A DNA stretch of 64,000 nt, taken from NCBI GenBank assembly GCA_010094025.1, contig ML991781.1, positions 186,001 through 250,000 on the forward strand. Reading direction: 5' to 3'. The DNA is from Viridothelium virens. Taxonomy: Eukaryota > Ascomycota > Dothideomycetes > Trypetheliales > Trypetheliaceae. A program made the translations under genes and the position numbers. Shown one piece after another: positions 33,390 to 45,824 of this stretch; the stretch's first letter is position 1; each line of letters opens with the position of its first letter. The notes under the pieces were generated by a model. That model was not told the DNA's origin. It worked only from the letters and a program-made list of their open reading frames with translations, and searched no databases.

Positions 33390-34802
33390 TGCATATTTTG
33401 GGTGAGGGAGGTGAGAAATTGTCAAGAGCGCATTTTAAAAGGAGAAATGATGCCACTTGCGTTTTGAACCGAGAAGATGGGTAAATAGGAGGAAATAGAC
33501 AAATTCGTGTTTACTTGGCTGCGACTAGGACGCGCCTAGGTTTTCTACGTCATTGCTCCGTGCTGGCTGGCGAATCCTACCTAGTTCCTTCCTCCAACAT
33601 TTCATCTCATCATCTCATCCCACTTGCCAAAGAGAGATGAACGACTTTGGTGGACAAGCTTCCATTCATGCCGCCTATTAAGTCGCCCATCTCCGCAAGA
33701 GATTTATCAGGCATACAAGTCAATCTTGATGTGGACTTGCTACGCATGCGGACCGTGCGAAGTCTTCGTCCTTCTGTGCAGTCTCGCTCACGGACTCGAG
33801 ATTTTACGACTGGCTCCTCTTTTGCAACTTGTATATGGTGCAAATGAGTGGGGAAAGAGTAACGTTGACATTCAAGGATTTGAAAGTCGCAAGTCCATGG
33901 TAGTCTTTAAAATTTGACAGCATGTCAACTATTGAGCATAGGGAAAGCAAATCGAAATGCCGAGTGTCATCGATATGACTACTCAAGTATGTACTCGGGC
34001 ACCTGAGATATCTGAGCAGTATCTGTAGCGTCTACATCAATCTCGGCTTCTCAGGGCTTCTGTCTGCGGCGAGGTGGTACACTATTGAGCTCATTCAACA
34101 CCGCTACCGACTTCCTGTTCGCAGCGTCCCATTTCATCTTTAATGGTAGAGCCATCCACCTCTTCCACACAGCTTCCAATCTTTTGTGGTGATTAATTGA
34201 GCCATCCAGAGACCCTTTGGGAGGTTCTCATATACACCACCAAGATCTGGGTCCCACTCCTGGTCAATTGATTGTGAATACGAGGGCTGAATGATCCCTA
34301 GCTGATGTTGCCAGCGAACTGTTTTTCGAAAAGTTGAGGAGGCGGTCAACCGCGCTGGTGACCATGAACGACCGTCAGAACGCTACCTAGGAGGGCCGCG
34401 AAGGGTGCCACGAAAGCCCCATTCCATCATCAAACACTAAGAATCGCTATACAATGGCGAATCTTGGCCACATGCTAGCCTCAAACGATTTGGCAGTAAA
34501 TTGTGGCAACGGTGAGGTCGAGAAATGTAAAAAAACAAAAACCAAACCCAAACTCAAACCCAAAATCCTATATAAATTTGGTGGGGGCCAGTTTCATAAC
34601 ATCCCTGTCGATTTCATACGTCTTTCGAATACGGCAAAGCCCCGTGGGCTAAAGCCGTAGAGTAAGCTCGGACTCATATTGTCCCTAGCACCTTCACCGA
34701 CACGGACATGATGCCTTGAATCATTCATCCCAAGGCTCTGCCTTGTATTCAAGCTGTTGTGAACTGCCGACTGGACGAGTCTGTGTGTGTATGAACAGAG
34801 CG
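33390..34802. other. intergenic with possible coding relict near 34100-34350
   Basis: It separates MCU and the HET gene, which point away from each other. On the minus strand, 34349-34140 reads with coding-like composition (IDQEWDPDLGGVYENLPKG), and a neighbouring frame reads KRWMALPLKMKWDAANRKS down to a stop near 34067. This looks like the decayed 3' end of an unknown gene. Confidence 0.35.
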
Positions 34803-36848
34803 ATGACATCTACGGCAAAATGGTTCACCTACCGTAGCATCAATGATGCGCGATCGATCCGGATCCTTAGGGTATACGGCAGCTGCTTCGTTGATTCTCC
34901 AGTCGAGTGTGGTCTTCTTGAAAGGTCTCTCGAAGATCAGCAGCTAAAGTATGAAGCCATCTCTTACTGCTGGGAAGGCCAGGAGCCAACTCAAACCCTA
35001 CTGTGCGAAAAGCAAGCTCTGCTGGTAACGAAGAATTGTGAATTGGCGTTGAAGCGTTTTCGACCCACAGCAAACGATGAGACTCGTTTGCTTTGGATAG
35101 ATGCTGTATGTATCGATCAAACAGCGACGCGGGAACGCGGCCATCAGGTGAATTTGATGGGAGAAATATTCAACAAGGCGGATCATGTACTAGCCTGGCT
35201 TGGCAATTTGGAAGAGTCCAACGGACATGAAACTTTCGGTGATCGTGATCTCCGTGTTAGAACTTTTCGCTGGTTAGTGAGGTTAGCAGATGCTGCTGTG
35301 GATCATGACATAGAAAGAAGGGATGACCGGCTGTTCAAGCTGACACTCGAGCCTGAAGCCATTGGTAAGCATTTTGCATTGCGATTGACCTTCAAGGGAA
35401 TTGGAATTATATCATAAGGGGTCTCTACAGCTGAAATTGTCCTAGATCTTACGGAACTCGTTCGACAAGTACCATGGTTCAAGCGTTTATGGGTAGTTCA
35501 AGAAATTGTTCTTTGCAAGGCTGCAACATTGGTATATGGACGATTTGAGGCCTCATTAGACGCTATAATCAAGGCAAAGATGATTCTAGGAAATATGGAG
35601 AGGATGGGCAAAGCTTCTGCAGAGCGTGCTTCTCAATCGCTCTGGAACGCTTTTGCTACACATCATCAAGGATCGCACTTACTGGGACTGTCTCGATCGT
35701 ACAAAAGACTGGACGAGAGTATTCTTTGCCACTTCATAGCCGAAACACGATTCTCCGGAACTAGCGATAACAGAGATAAAATCCTTGCATTGCATAGTCT
35801 TTTGACTGCTTACGGCGTGCCTCTGCCAGAGCCGGATTACTCCAAGTCTGCGGCAACAATCTATCGAGAAACGACGATGACCATAATGCAGACTTATAGA
35901 AGCTTGCGCATATTGGAGCAAGTAGATGGGCTAGGGCCTACTCTCAATATGACGTCCTGGGTACCAGATTGGGCGTCCTCCAAACATAGCATCGGGCTGG
36001 AAGACGATACTTGTGCAGATGTTCCGTACTCCGAGCCATTCTTTCAGTTTAGAGATGGCGGTCAGCAGCTCATTCTAAAGGGTATTGGAGTTGACACAGT
36101 CACTACACGTTCGTCCTTCTGCTATATGCACGCAGATGAGCGGCTTGGACATCTCAAAGATTACGCATCTTGGACTAGGAACCCTTCAATCTCTGACTTG
36201 GACTGGGAAAAAATGCGCCATGCCAATCCTCAGTATACCCCTGCTATACTTCGCCTTTGGAATATTAGAGTGCTGCAAGATTTTGCCCTTGTCGCTCTTG
36301 ATGGTAGTCCTACCGAGGCAAGTGACGCTTCGATCCTCGCGCTGCACCATTCTTTGATGAGCCAAGTCCGTCACACTGTTGCCGTAGAGAGGCAGGGCAA
36401 GGCTCGTGCAGCATTTCGCACGCTATGCACTGCGTGGAATCATCCCGATGATAATGAAGAGCCTGACCGTCAATGGATGCTAACTTGGCTAGATATGTCC
36501 AGAACAAGTCCCAGCGATGTGCTATTGAATAACCTGACCGAGACTCACGAGTATAGGGTTCTGGAGCGCATCTCACGAAGCTCCTATTGCAAAGAGCTTC
36601 TCCATCATGTTGGCAGAACACGCTATAAAACAATCTTCAAGACTGCGTCTGGGAGGATAGGGATTGCGCCTTGGTCTATCAAGTCCGGTGATGAGATCAT
36701 GCTGTTCTCAGGCGCGCGACTTCCTTTAGTAACTCGCCGTCTTGGACAGCGATATAGACTTATAGCGCACGCCCATGTGCATAGCATCATGCACGGTGAA
36801 GCATGGCCACAGGACTCGACAGCGTTGAGTGAAACATGTCTTATTTGA
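34803..36848 (+). CDS. HET-domain protein (heterokaryon-incompatibility family), intact
   Basis: Exons 34803-35364 and 35431-36848 give 659 aa with junction PEAIA|EIVLDL. Residues about 15-245 are a complete HET domain: YEAISYCWEG, then NCELALKRFR, LLWIDAVCIDQ, ERGHQVNLMGEIFNKADHVLAWLG and, after the intron, VPWFKRLWVVQEIVLCK. The long C-terminal half has the usual features of this subfamily (NRDKILALHSLL, YRETTMTIM, SWVPDWAS, GRIGIAPWSIKSGDEIMLF). HET proteins control self/non-self recognition and can trigger cell death after hyphal fusion, but most family members, including this one, have no assigned specificity. An in-frame ATG at 34791 exists; 34803 has the better context (purine at -3). 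No partner gene such as a NACHT/STAND protein lies next to it. Confidence 0.9.
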
Positions 36849-38034
36849 TCACTTGAGACATTGTGACTAGGGTCCTACGTCCCATGGAATATAGTAAAGT
36901 ACATAATCTACACTGCACACGCGGAAGCTCATGATCTCTTGATTGCTAACTGATCTTTCTAATTTCTAATTGAAAGGCTGTTGGCTCTTCTTAATAAGCT
37001 ACACCTGGATCACAGAAATTAATGGAGAGTATTTATGAAAGTAAATTCGGACGGCTCTATTGCGAAATTGAACATGTGGTACTCTGTTAATACTTGCAAT
37101 TCTATGTTGGCCCTGTTTATGGCGATACCACCAGGGAAAAAAGAAAGAGACGAAGAGCTAGCCATACACAAAGCTAGTAGATTGGCGTTGGTCTGGATAG
37201 TAGTCGGTAAGGATGGCTGTTCTATAAATATTAAAGAAAAAAGAAAAGGTCTTCCTCTAGTCTCATCACCATACTTAAGGTCTAAAAGTGGAAATAGAAA
37301 TGGGAGTACTTATGCGATATCTATAAATCTAACTGTTTTCTTGAGTAAAAGTTACCACACTCACTACCTAAATAGATTAGTGTTAAGCCAAGCTAAAAGT
37401 GGGACTTCAAACCACCGGCTTGTTATCAGCTGAACTTCTATTTAGGCAAGGCTGTTTGGCCTTTTCTTAAACCTGTATAGACTGGCTCACTGGCTTGGAC
37501 CAATTCAATTTAATTTTGGCAAACTTAAAATACTATCTTGGTCTACTTAAGTCTATCTAGATTCTAGTTAATTAAATGATAGGTTCTAAAGTTTTAATAC
37601 AAAGCTTTCGAAGGCTGCAGGAGTCATGTCGAAGGTAACCTGAAAAAGACCTGCCACTTCACGTGTGGAGAAGAGTGTATTGTGTTCACGAAATCTTCTG
37701 TATCACCCAACCTTCCCACCGAATAGTCACGAGGTTTTGATGCACACAATTATGATGAAGCTTCGTTGCGAACCGCAGCATTTTTATAGATCATGTAGTT
37801 CTCCGTTTGCTGACTGCCCCATTCTGAATCACGCAGTAGGTTGCGTTTGACATGGAGGTAACTTGCAGTCATGTGTGACCATAAGATTCCGTGAAGTCGG
37901 TTATTGGCTATTCACCGTGGTCAAAAATACTGCACTTGAGCCCCTTTCTTATTATAAGGCTGCCTTCTCTAAATTTCATCCCATTTTCTGCTTTCTGCAC
38001 AAGCACGTATCGTCGCCATCTACGAACAACCACA
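36849..38034. other. AT-rich intergenic stretch, decayed-looking
   Basis: About 36900-37640 is AT-rich with many TTAA and TAAA words and one 132-codon open frame (37035-37433) that has no family features. The segments at about 36975 and 37447 share AAGGCTGTT.GGC.CTT in direct orientation. I cannot assign an element. The last 150 bases are the leader region of the SET gene. Confidence 0.4.
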
Positions 38035-40363
38035 ATGAATGTTCACAATGCCGCCGACCTCGAGCAATACACTCAGCTGATGTCGCGCCAGCGGCTGACC
38101 TTGCAAAAAGCTAAAGCTCGTCAAGGCCAGCGACCTCGCGATCGGAGATCTAGACAAGACGCATACTCTAAATTCATGCTAAGCCTCATGTTAAGTGGAA
38201 GGCAAAGAGATGACAGACACTTGATTCACACGTCGCTGATTCCCCCTTCGTATCATCCATGCATTGCACCTTTAGCCGAGTTGAGACCAGCCGCCATCAG
38301 AGATCTTCAGCTTGAGATACATCATCGAGGCACGTATTTATTGCTACGATCCATAACGCCCCCTCAACGCATGACAGCAATTATGGCACTCATGGAAGAC
38401 AAGAAGGATGATGTCGTTCTGCTTCAATTATACCAGCAGGAAGACGAAATTTCTCTCGAGGCTACCAAAATCGTCAATATCGGAACAATCTTGTTGGTGA
38501 AGGAGCCTTACTTCAAGGTCATGGGAGACGGTGAATATGGCCTTCGGGTGGACCATGTCTCCGATGTAGTCCACCTCAAGGAGGGCAATACCATGATTCC
38601 AGACGAATGGCGGCCACGACTCATTGAAATTGAAACGACAGGCACAGCTGAATCACTCAAGCTCAGGGGAAATGCGGCCGTTGGAGAGCACAGATATCGG
38701 GACGCGATCACAGAGTAAGCATGTCGTACCAAGGAAGGAAGGAAATATTCTCAATTCACCATTTGAGCAGGTACTCGAATGCTCTAAAGCAACCAGCTAC
38801 AGCAAACCAAATAGAGGTTATCAAGCGCAATAGATCGCTCGCCTATCTCAAAATGAAGCAATTCGATGCCGCACTCTCTGACACCGGGTTCTCAACCTTC
38901 ACCTCCACGCCTTCAGACAAGGCCTTGTTCCGCGCTGCCGAAGCCCTATACTATCTTGGACGATACTCTGAGTGCTGTGAGGTACTCGAGGTTCTTCATA
39001 CCAACTTTCCAGAAAACAAGCAAGCCTCGGAGGTCCTTGCCCGTGCTCGAAGTCGTTTTCTTGAGCAAAAGACCGGAAAGTACAATTTTAAGTATTTCCA
39101 GGCAAAGGCCAAGAAACTCCAGCCCCCTCACTTGGACGCTGCTTCATACATTGGGCCAGTAGAAGTCAAACAGACGCAGTCCAAAGGCCGCGGTCTGTTC
39201 GTCACCAAGGCTGTGAAGGCGGGAGACTTACTGCTTTGCGAAAAAGCATTTTCACATGCCCATGTGTCTGATCGTGCAGCCGACAACGCTGGCAGTAGCT
39301 CGGAGGTCACCATGTTGGTGAATATAGAGACAAACCAGGGTTTCCGAGGTGGACAGGCCGACCTCCTCAAATCTATCGTGCAAAGTCTCTATCGCAACCC
39401 ATCACTTGCTCCCGCGTTCACCGCTTTGTATCATGGACCTTACGAAGCGGTGACTACATCTGCCATTGATGGAGAGCCAGTCGTTGACACGTAAGTGCAA
39501 ATAGCAAGGCCATAAATGAGCTAGGATAGTAATCCGTCCGCAGATTTCTCGTCGAGCGAATTATAAATTTCAATGTCTTTGGCTGTCCAGTTTCTAGCGT
39601 GATCTCTCACAAAAATGTTCGAGACGGCAAAGAAATGAAGGAGAAGGCTCATCATTCATGTGGTATCTGGACTCAGGCGTCATATATCAACCACAGCTGT
39701 ACCAGCAATGCCCGCCGGGCATTCATTGGCGACATGATGATCGTACGTGCAACTCGTGACATGGAGTCCGGCACAGAAATCACCTTCTGGTATCACTCCC
39801 CACTGGGCGCCAGCGCGAAAGCCGAACAGGAAAAATTTAAACATTGGGACTTTGTCTGCGATTGCGCCATCTGTCAAGACTCAAGGGATACGAAAGCGGC
39901 TGTTGCAGCGGAAAGAGAGAAGGTGATGAAGAATTTAAAGAGAGCATACGAGAACCCGCTTGGGATTCAAATGAGGAAAGCCAACAAACTTCTCGAAGCC
40001 CTCAATAACACGTACATACGCCCAGCGCACGAAGTTCCACGCCTATTGCTCTGGGATCCACTGCTGGTACTGGTACGTATGTATGCTAAACAGTCTGATG
40101 TGGTCAAGTGTTTGGATTCGGCTAGCAAAGTTTTGACTTCGCTTGGCTTCATTGTCGTGGGCGCTGACACTTCCACCACGTCGTTTGCCGTTGTTAAATG
40201 GGGCTTGATGATCGATCAATTGGTTGAGACATTTTTGCATCTAAAGGCTGCGTTCGTGGCCATTGATGCCTATGACGACGCGGCACGTGCAGATGAGTAC
40301 GCGAGGACGGCATACAAAACTCTTGTGGGAGAAGACACGTCATTCAACACGACGTACGTATAA
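38035..40363 (+). CDS. TPR and SET-domain protein (SMYD-like lysine methyltransferase family)
   Basis: Exons 38035-38714, 38771-39490 and 39544-40363 give 739 aa. Residues about 205-345 form TPR repeats (KLRGNAAVGEHRYRDAITEYSNAL, then RNRSLAYLKMKQFDAALSD), split by the first intron. The SET domain is split in SMYD fashion: the N part SKGRGLFVTKAVKAGDLLL at about 385, an insert, then YINHSCTSNARRAF with NHSC at 516-519, the ITFWYHSP end motif and the post-SET cysteines CDCAIC. SMYD-type enzymes methylate histone or non-histone lysines using SAM. The MYND zinc finger of animal SMYDs is not visible; this TPR-SET layout is common in filamentous fungi. A helical C-terminal region of about 170 residues follows. 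Substrate unknown. Confidence 0.88.
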
Positions 40364-41362
40364 GGTGGTAGTCGAGGGATTGGCGTCATTTAGCCTAGGC
40401 TAATCCCATAATGGAAGCGTGGAAATGGCCAGCAGCTGCATCCAAGGAATCTGGCTTGACCTACGTAGGTACGTAGCTGCGTGATTTGGCTCTCAACCTT
40501 GCGAGGTCCATTGTCTCTCGAAGATAGCACCTTGAATAGATGAATCAGCCTCATTCTACTAAGCCTGTGGCAAGCAAGTCTGTAGTTGATCTAACCTCTC
40601 CTTGTGGTCGAAAATTGGTGCAAACACGCCTCGGTGCAGCAAGCTTCTTACAGGAGTTAATATCTTTGCATGTCAACTACCATATTTCTCCAGGCAGCAG
40701 CAACAGCCTATACCACCATTCGTGGCTCGCAAGTCATAGCCTTGTTATTGGGCCTCAACACATAGACCACATGATGCGTTGCTACCTTGCATGACAGTTG
40801 ATGTTTGAGACTTCCAGCCTTGGTATACAAGCCGGAAACTGTGCTGGGCTTTCGCTCTTATCCAGAAAAGTCTTCTGAATATTATAGAATTTTGACACTC
40901 TTTACGTGAGACCCAAGAGCTGCTAAACTGAGCCAAGGAAGTTGTTACAGCGGCGCTGTCTTCTCTCCGATCCCAGATCCTATTCGAAACATCAAGATCA
41001 AGTTTACACCCTCGCTGCAACGTGGTGTTCATGTAGTCAGGGCCCATTCAGACTGCCATCAAAGAAGTGCTCTGATGAATCGATCTCGAGGCTCCATCAT
41101 TTCGACATTGGCGGTAACATCCGTTGAGGGCTTGTCAAGCTCAGTATATTTTGACATCCGCATTACTGATCTGTGAAAATAATCGAGAGAATCGCTCGCG
41201 GAAAATCGAGCGGTCCTGCTTCATTGCAAATTACCCTTTTTTTGGGTGTGGTGGAGGCCAGTCAGTATCCAAGTTCCCCAGCTCCGTAGGAAATATGGCT
41301 GTTGCTCTTATTTGCCGAGGCTTGGTAGCTTTTCCATATCAAGCAGAGGAAGCACATATCCA
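40364..41362. other. intergenic, nothing supportable
   Basis: Lies between the ends of two converging genes. The short frames here lack motifs. An ACCTACGTAGGTACGTAG palindromic cluster is at about 40458-40475. Confidence 0.4.
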
Positions 41363-42208
41363 TCAATCCTTAAATTCGCTCTCTCTCTTCTCCAGTCTCA
41401 CCTTTGTGATTGCCATACATAGACTTGCCATCTTCTCCGGGTCCCTCCCTACCGCTTCAAACATCTGCTCTACATCGCTTCCTAATCCAATCGTTTCTGC
41501 CGTTCTTAGACTCCTGGGATCCATGAACGGCGCCAAGCAGATCCAGAGCCCTTGCATCGTATCGCAGAAAATATTCACTCCAACGTCACCCAGCCCCTTG
41601 ATCTCCTTGACCTTGCTCTTGATCCGCTGCGGCTCATCTTCTGCGTCTTTGCGCAAGTTGTTCAAATCCCCTTCCCATTTCTCTAGTACCCACTCGCACA
41701 GATCTCCAAGTGCTGTCGCAGTTTTCTCCCGGTATCGCGTGTAGCCGCCCTTGGTGAGAACTTCGGTGCGCTCTTCCCAACTACTGCTATTCAGGGTCTG
41801 AACGTCGGCATAACCTGCTTCGATGACGCACGAGACGGTCTTGGATGCGAGCTCATGCGATATGCGTGCTGATGTGAGCATTGCATTGAAGATATGCGCA
41901 AGTACGGTAGAAGCGGTAGGAGTGGAGGGCTCAGAAATTCCATTTGATGAGAGCGGGAGCTCTCCGTATTTCTCAATGAGCGCCATGGCTTTTGATTTGA
42001 GAGACTCGGAGCTGGAGGATAGATCTTTAACCTTGCCATTACGGACATTACTGGCGTCTTCGATTTTGGTGGTTTTGGAATGTTTCGATTGATGCGAAGA
42101 TTGGTCTGTGGTTTGTTTGCGTTTCCGTCCCGACGTACCCGGTGTCTGCTTCTTCTGTTCTGCAGCTGTCTTGGATGCGCCAGCAGATTGCGCTCTTGTA
42201 CGTGCCAT
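41363..42208 (-). CDS. HhH DNA-glycosylase-like (endonuclease III-related) protein
   Basis: Single-exon 281-aa protein. The start at 42208 is the first ATG (MARTRAQSAG). Residues 1-70 are basic and Ser/Lys-rich with KRKQ, a likely nuclear signal. The rest is helical: TVLAHIFNAMLTSARISHELA, then YADVQTLN and YTRYREKTATALGDL, ending in VKEIKGLGDVGVNIFCDTM (about 210-228), a helix-hairpin-helix motif in which a GxGxxG loop contacts the DNA backbone in HhH-GPD enzymes. The four-cysteine FeS cluster of endonuclease III is absent, and I cannot point with confidence to the catalytic Lys/Asp pair, so enzymatic activity is unproven. It is head-to-head with the ERCC6L2-like ATPase, 372 nt apart, which suggests a DNA-repair pair. 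Confidence 0.7.
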   Translation of the reverse strand: MARTRAQSAGASKTAAEQKKQTPGTSGRKRKQTTDQSSHQSKHSKTTKIEDASNVRNGKVKDLSSSSESLKSKAMALIEKYGELPLSSNGISEPSTPTASTVLAHIFNAMLTSARISHELASKTVSCVIEAGYADVQTLNSSSWEERTEVLTKGGYTRYREKTATALGDLCEWVLEKWEGDLNNLRKDAEDEPQRIKSKVKEIKGLGDVGVNIFCDTMQGLWICLAPFMDPRSLRTAETIGLGSDVEQMFEAVGRDPEKMASLCMAITKVRLEKRESEFKD

Positions 42209-42580
42209 TTTTTTGGTCAGTCGAGCAGGTATGAAGTGGCGATGTCCGAGGGACAGTGAGCTTATTAGGAGACCACTTTTTGCGCCCACCCGAATGAGTC
42301 TCGCTTCACGTCACAGGGTCATGCGCGTCACCGCGGCGTTGCATCGCATCACGCGTATTTACCATGCTCTGTGTTCAACATCACATCGTAAAACTCGACG
42401 TAGGAAGCGGCGACTATACGCGTAAAAGAAACTTGAAGTCCAATTTAGCTTCAGCACAAGAGCATTTTCAGAGAGAATGAAGATACTTGCACAATTCAGC
42501 ACTAAGACGAAGTTTGGCGATAAGCTCGACACAACGTCACGGCCCAAGACGCAGACACTTCAAGCAAGCAGATCAGTGCG
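42209..42580. promoter_or_regulatory. shared divergent promoter region
   Basis: 372 nt between the starts of the HhH protein (minus) and the ERCC6L2-like ATPase (plus). Both leaders and any core elements must fit here. I see no clear TATA box. Co-regulation is inference from the layout. Confidence 0.45.
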
Positions 42581-45500
42581 ATGGATAGGACGAGGGGAGC
42601 ATCAAGTGAAGACGGGCTTGACCTTGTCGAAGCGACTAGACGAAATCTGATGAAATCGGATAAAGTAGATAAAGGTAAGGGCCGATTCCGTGAAACTCAT
42701 ACTCCTTCCGAGGATAACTCGCGCTCACTACATCCTGAATAGCAATAAGCATCAACTCGGACGATACACAAGAAGACAATGCTTCTCATATGCCACTCAT
42801 GCATCACCGGCTTGACAACGAGCCAAACGGCAAGGGCGAGAAGATCGCTTGGTCTGATGATGAAGATGTAGACGCGGCATACACCACTTTCAAAGCACGC
42901 CAAAGTCTTAAAAGGAAGCGTGCTGTTGCCAATTCCCGCAAGGCTAAGTCTCTGGCTGAAGGGAGATCTGTAGTTGGAAAGAAGCCCAAAGATACTGAAA
43001 ATGGAGCCAAACGCCGACGATACGTACAAAAGGATGACTTTCAGACGACTGATGATGATGAAGAAGCCTTGATGGAAGATACGTTGCCAGACCACTTGAA
43101 GGCGCGTTTCTCAAAATGGGAAGAAAATAAGAAGCGTATGGGAGAAGCTGAACTGAAAGTTCCCCCTGAATTCGATCATGTTGACTTCTCAGATGATGAA
43201 CAGATGGAACATCTGCAAGAGAAACCAGAGTTTCCAAACTCCAAACCATCTGCACAATATAAGGACATTACCCTGCCGTACTCGCTTGGAGTCATTCCAG
43301 CGCCAATTGCACAGTGGCTACGTGACTACCAAGTGAAAGGTGCCGAGTTCCTTCATGAGCTATTTGTATGGCAGAAAGGGGGAGTTTTGGGGGATGACAT
43401 GGGTCTCGGTAAAACCATTCAGGTTATTGCATTTCTAACTGCAGCTTTTGGGAAGACTGGAGACGAACGAGACAGAAAGCGCATGCGAAAGCTCCGTCGT
43501 GCCGAGAAGCAAGAATGGTATCCAAGAGCCCTCATAATCTGTCCTGGTGGCTTGATGGAGAATTGGCAAGCCGAGCTACAGCGCTGGGGTTGGTGGCACA
43601 CTGATGTTTACCACGGGAGTCCAGCTGCTAAAGAAGCTACGCTTCAGGCTGCACAGAAAGGAAGACTTGAGATCATGATCACGACATATGCGACCTATCG
43701 TCTGAACAAAGACGCCATCAACATGATAGACTGGGATTGCATAGTAGCAGACGAATGTCATCAAATAAAAGACCGTCATGCAGAGATAACTAAAGCCATG
43801 AACGAAGTGAACGCTTTATGTCGAATTGGTCTTACAGGTACGGCTATTCAGAACAAATATGACGAGCTTTGGACTTTACTAAATTGGACAAATCCTGGAA
43901 AGTTTGGTCCAATTGCTGCCTGGAAAAACAGTATCAGTGACCCTTTAAAGATTGGGCAATCCCATGAGGCAACTGTCTCTCAGCTTGCAAAAGCCCGAAA
44001 GACCGCAAAGGCTCTTGTCAATAACCTCTTACCTTCATTTTTCCTCCGACGGATGAAGAGCCTCATCGCTGATCAACTGCCTAGGAAGAGCGACAGAGTC
44101 GTCTTCTGCCCTCTAATGGAACAGCAGGCAGCTGCATATGAAAACTACGTGTCCAGCGACCTAGTGGAGTACGTTCGAAGCTCTTCCGATCCATGCGACT
44201 GTGGATCCGGCAAGAAACGAGGCTGGTGCTGCTTTACACACATCCCCGAGCGCAATCGCTGGCAGAATTACGTGTTTCCATGCATTGTCACGCTTCAGAA
44301 ACTCTCCAATCACATTGCATTGCTTATACCACAGAGTAGTGACGCCACAGAAAAACAAGACAAGGACCTCGAAAACCTACAGGTCGCAATGCCGAGTGAT
44401 TGGAAAGAGCTCTACCGAGAACGGGACAGTATTATGCACTATGCTAACCAAAACTTTTGTGGCAAATGGAGGATCTTGAAGAGACTTCTGCGTTTCTGGG
44501 CCGCCAACGGAGACAAGGTGCTGGTGTTCAGCCATTCCGTTCGTTTGCTAAAAATGTTGAAGATGCTGTTTAACAGTACGACAGAGTACAGCGTATCATA
44601 TTTAGATGGATCAATGTCTTACGAAGAGCGCGCCCGCGCAATTGACGATTTCAACGCAGACCCCACCCAGTTTGTCTTTTTGATTAGTACAAAAGCTGGT
44701 GGAGTGGGCCTGAACATTACTTCTGCAAACAAGGTGGTCGTGGTAGATCCAAATTGGAACCCGGCATACGATTTGCAGGCACAGGATCGAGCGTACCGCA
44801 TTGGGCAGACTAGAGATGTGGAAGTCTTCCGATTGGTTAGCGCCGGCACGATCGAGGAGATTGTCTACGCTCGCCAAATTTACAAGCAGCAACAGGCTAA
44901 TATCGGATATGCCGCAAGCAATGAACGGAGATACTTCCGAGGAGTTCAAGATGAGGAGGAGAAGAAGGGCGAGATCTTCGGCTTGGCAAATATGTTTGCG
45001 TTCCATGACGATAGCATCGTCTTGCGAGACATTGTAAACCAGACTAACGTTGCAGAATCCAAAGCTGGGGTCAACGTCGTCGGATTCGATGCTTCACAAG
45101 ACGCTGAAGAAGAGCTTCCGGACGATGTCTCATATAACGAAGACGCGGCCATGAGCCAGCTTGCAGCGCTTGTTGAGAAAGGGGGCCACAGAAACGAGGA
45201 AAACAACTCTACATCAGTGAGGACCAATGCGGTTCAAGCAATCTTAGCGAGTGCCGGAGTGGAGTATACCCACGAGAATAGCGAGGTGATTGGATCCTCG
45301 AAAGTAGAAGCGCGGTTATCCCGAAAAGCAGAGGCGCAGGGGAATGACATTGATAGGATTGGCGAACGGGTATTTGGGGATTCACAGGTCCAAAACAATG
45401 AACGGCAGCCGGATGAGAGTGCTGCAGAAATGCAAGCACCATCAAGTCTCTTGGGCAGAGCTGGCTTTCGCTATCACCCCGTCGAGGAAGTTCGGAAGCG

Positions 45501-45684
45501 GCAATTTTGTACAATGGCGCAGACTTTCGGATTCCGAGATGCAACCGAGTTTGCTCTCGTTGTAGAAGGATGGACGCAAGCACAAAGGCGAAGTTGCTTG
45601 GAGAAGTTCTATGAGGTCAGAAGAAAGGTGTTGTCAGGTGGCGGAGAAGCGGATGAAACCGACGACAATGATGATCTGAATTGA
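42581..45684 (+). CDS. SNF2-family ATPase, ERCC6L2-like
   Basis: DNA-dependent translocase of the Rad26/ERCC6L2 branch, linked in other species to transcription-associated and double-strand-break repair. Exons 42581-42674 and 42743-45684 give 1011 aa; the small first exon (MDRTRGASSEDG) was found by splice signals and phase. Domain 1: Walker A GDDMGLGKT at 248-256, CPGGLMENW, TTYATYR, Walker B DECH at 368-371 and LTGTAIQN. Domain 2: VLVFSHSVRLL, YLDGSMSYEERARAIDDFN, STKAGGVGLN and DRAYRIGQTRDVEVFR. Between them is a Cys-rich loop (CDCGSGKKRGWCC). The last 110 residues (LLGRAGFRYHPVEEVRKRQF through a Phe/Glu-rich helix) resemble the HEBO-type tail of ERCC6L2. The acidic, basic N terminus suits nuclear location. 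Confidence 0.9.
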
Positions 45685-45824
45685 TTCAAGAGATACCCCT
45701 TCTGAGTACCTACTAGTCCATGTAGATGCTAAGTGTCAATATTGATTCAATTAGCCATAGGTATTTACATCTCATGCCCGTGCGCCTCTCCTGATATCGT
45801 TACAAGCTTGGGAACCAGGTCAAC

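Noticed and set aside
34716-34802. Upstream extension of the HET protein (and similar extensions of the isochorismatase-family, MYST, MCU and TMEM63 genes)
   Set aside because: The extended frames begin with TTG or another non-ATG codon. The first suitable ATGs lie further in and give normal family N termini.
36970-37470. Two similar segments (AAGGCTGTT.GGC.CTT) about 470 bp apart, considered as element ends
   Set aside because: They are in direct orientation, match over only about 20 bases, are partly self-complementary themselves, and have no target duplication.
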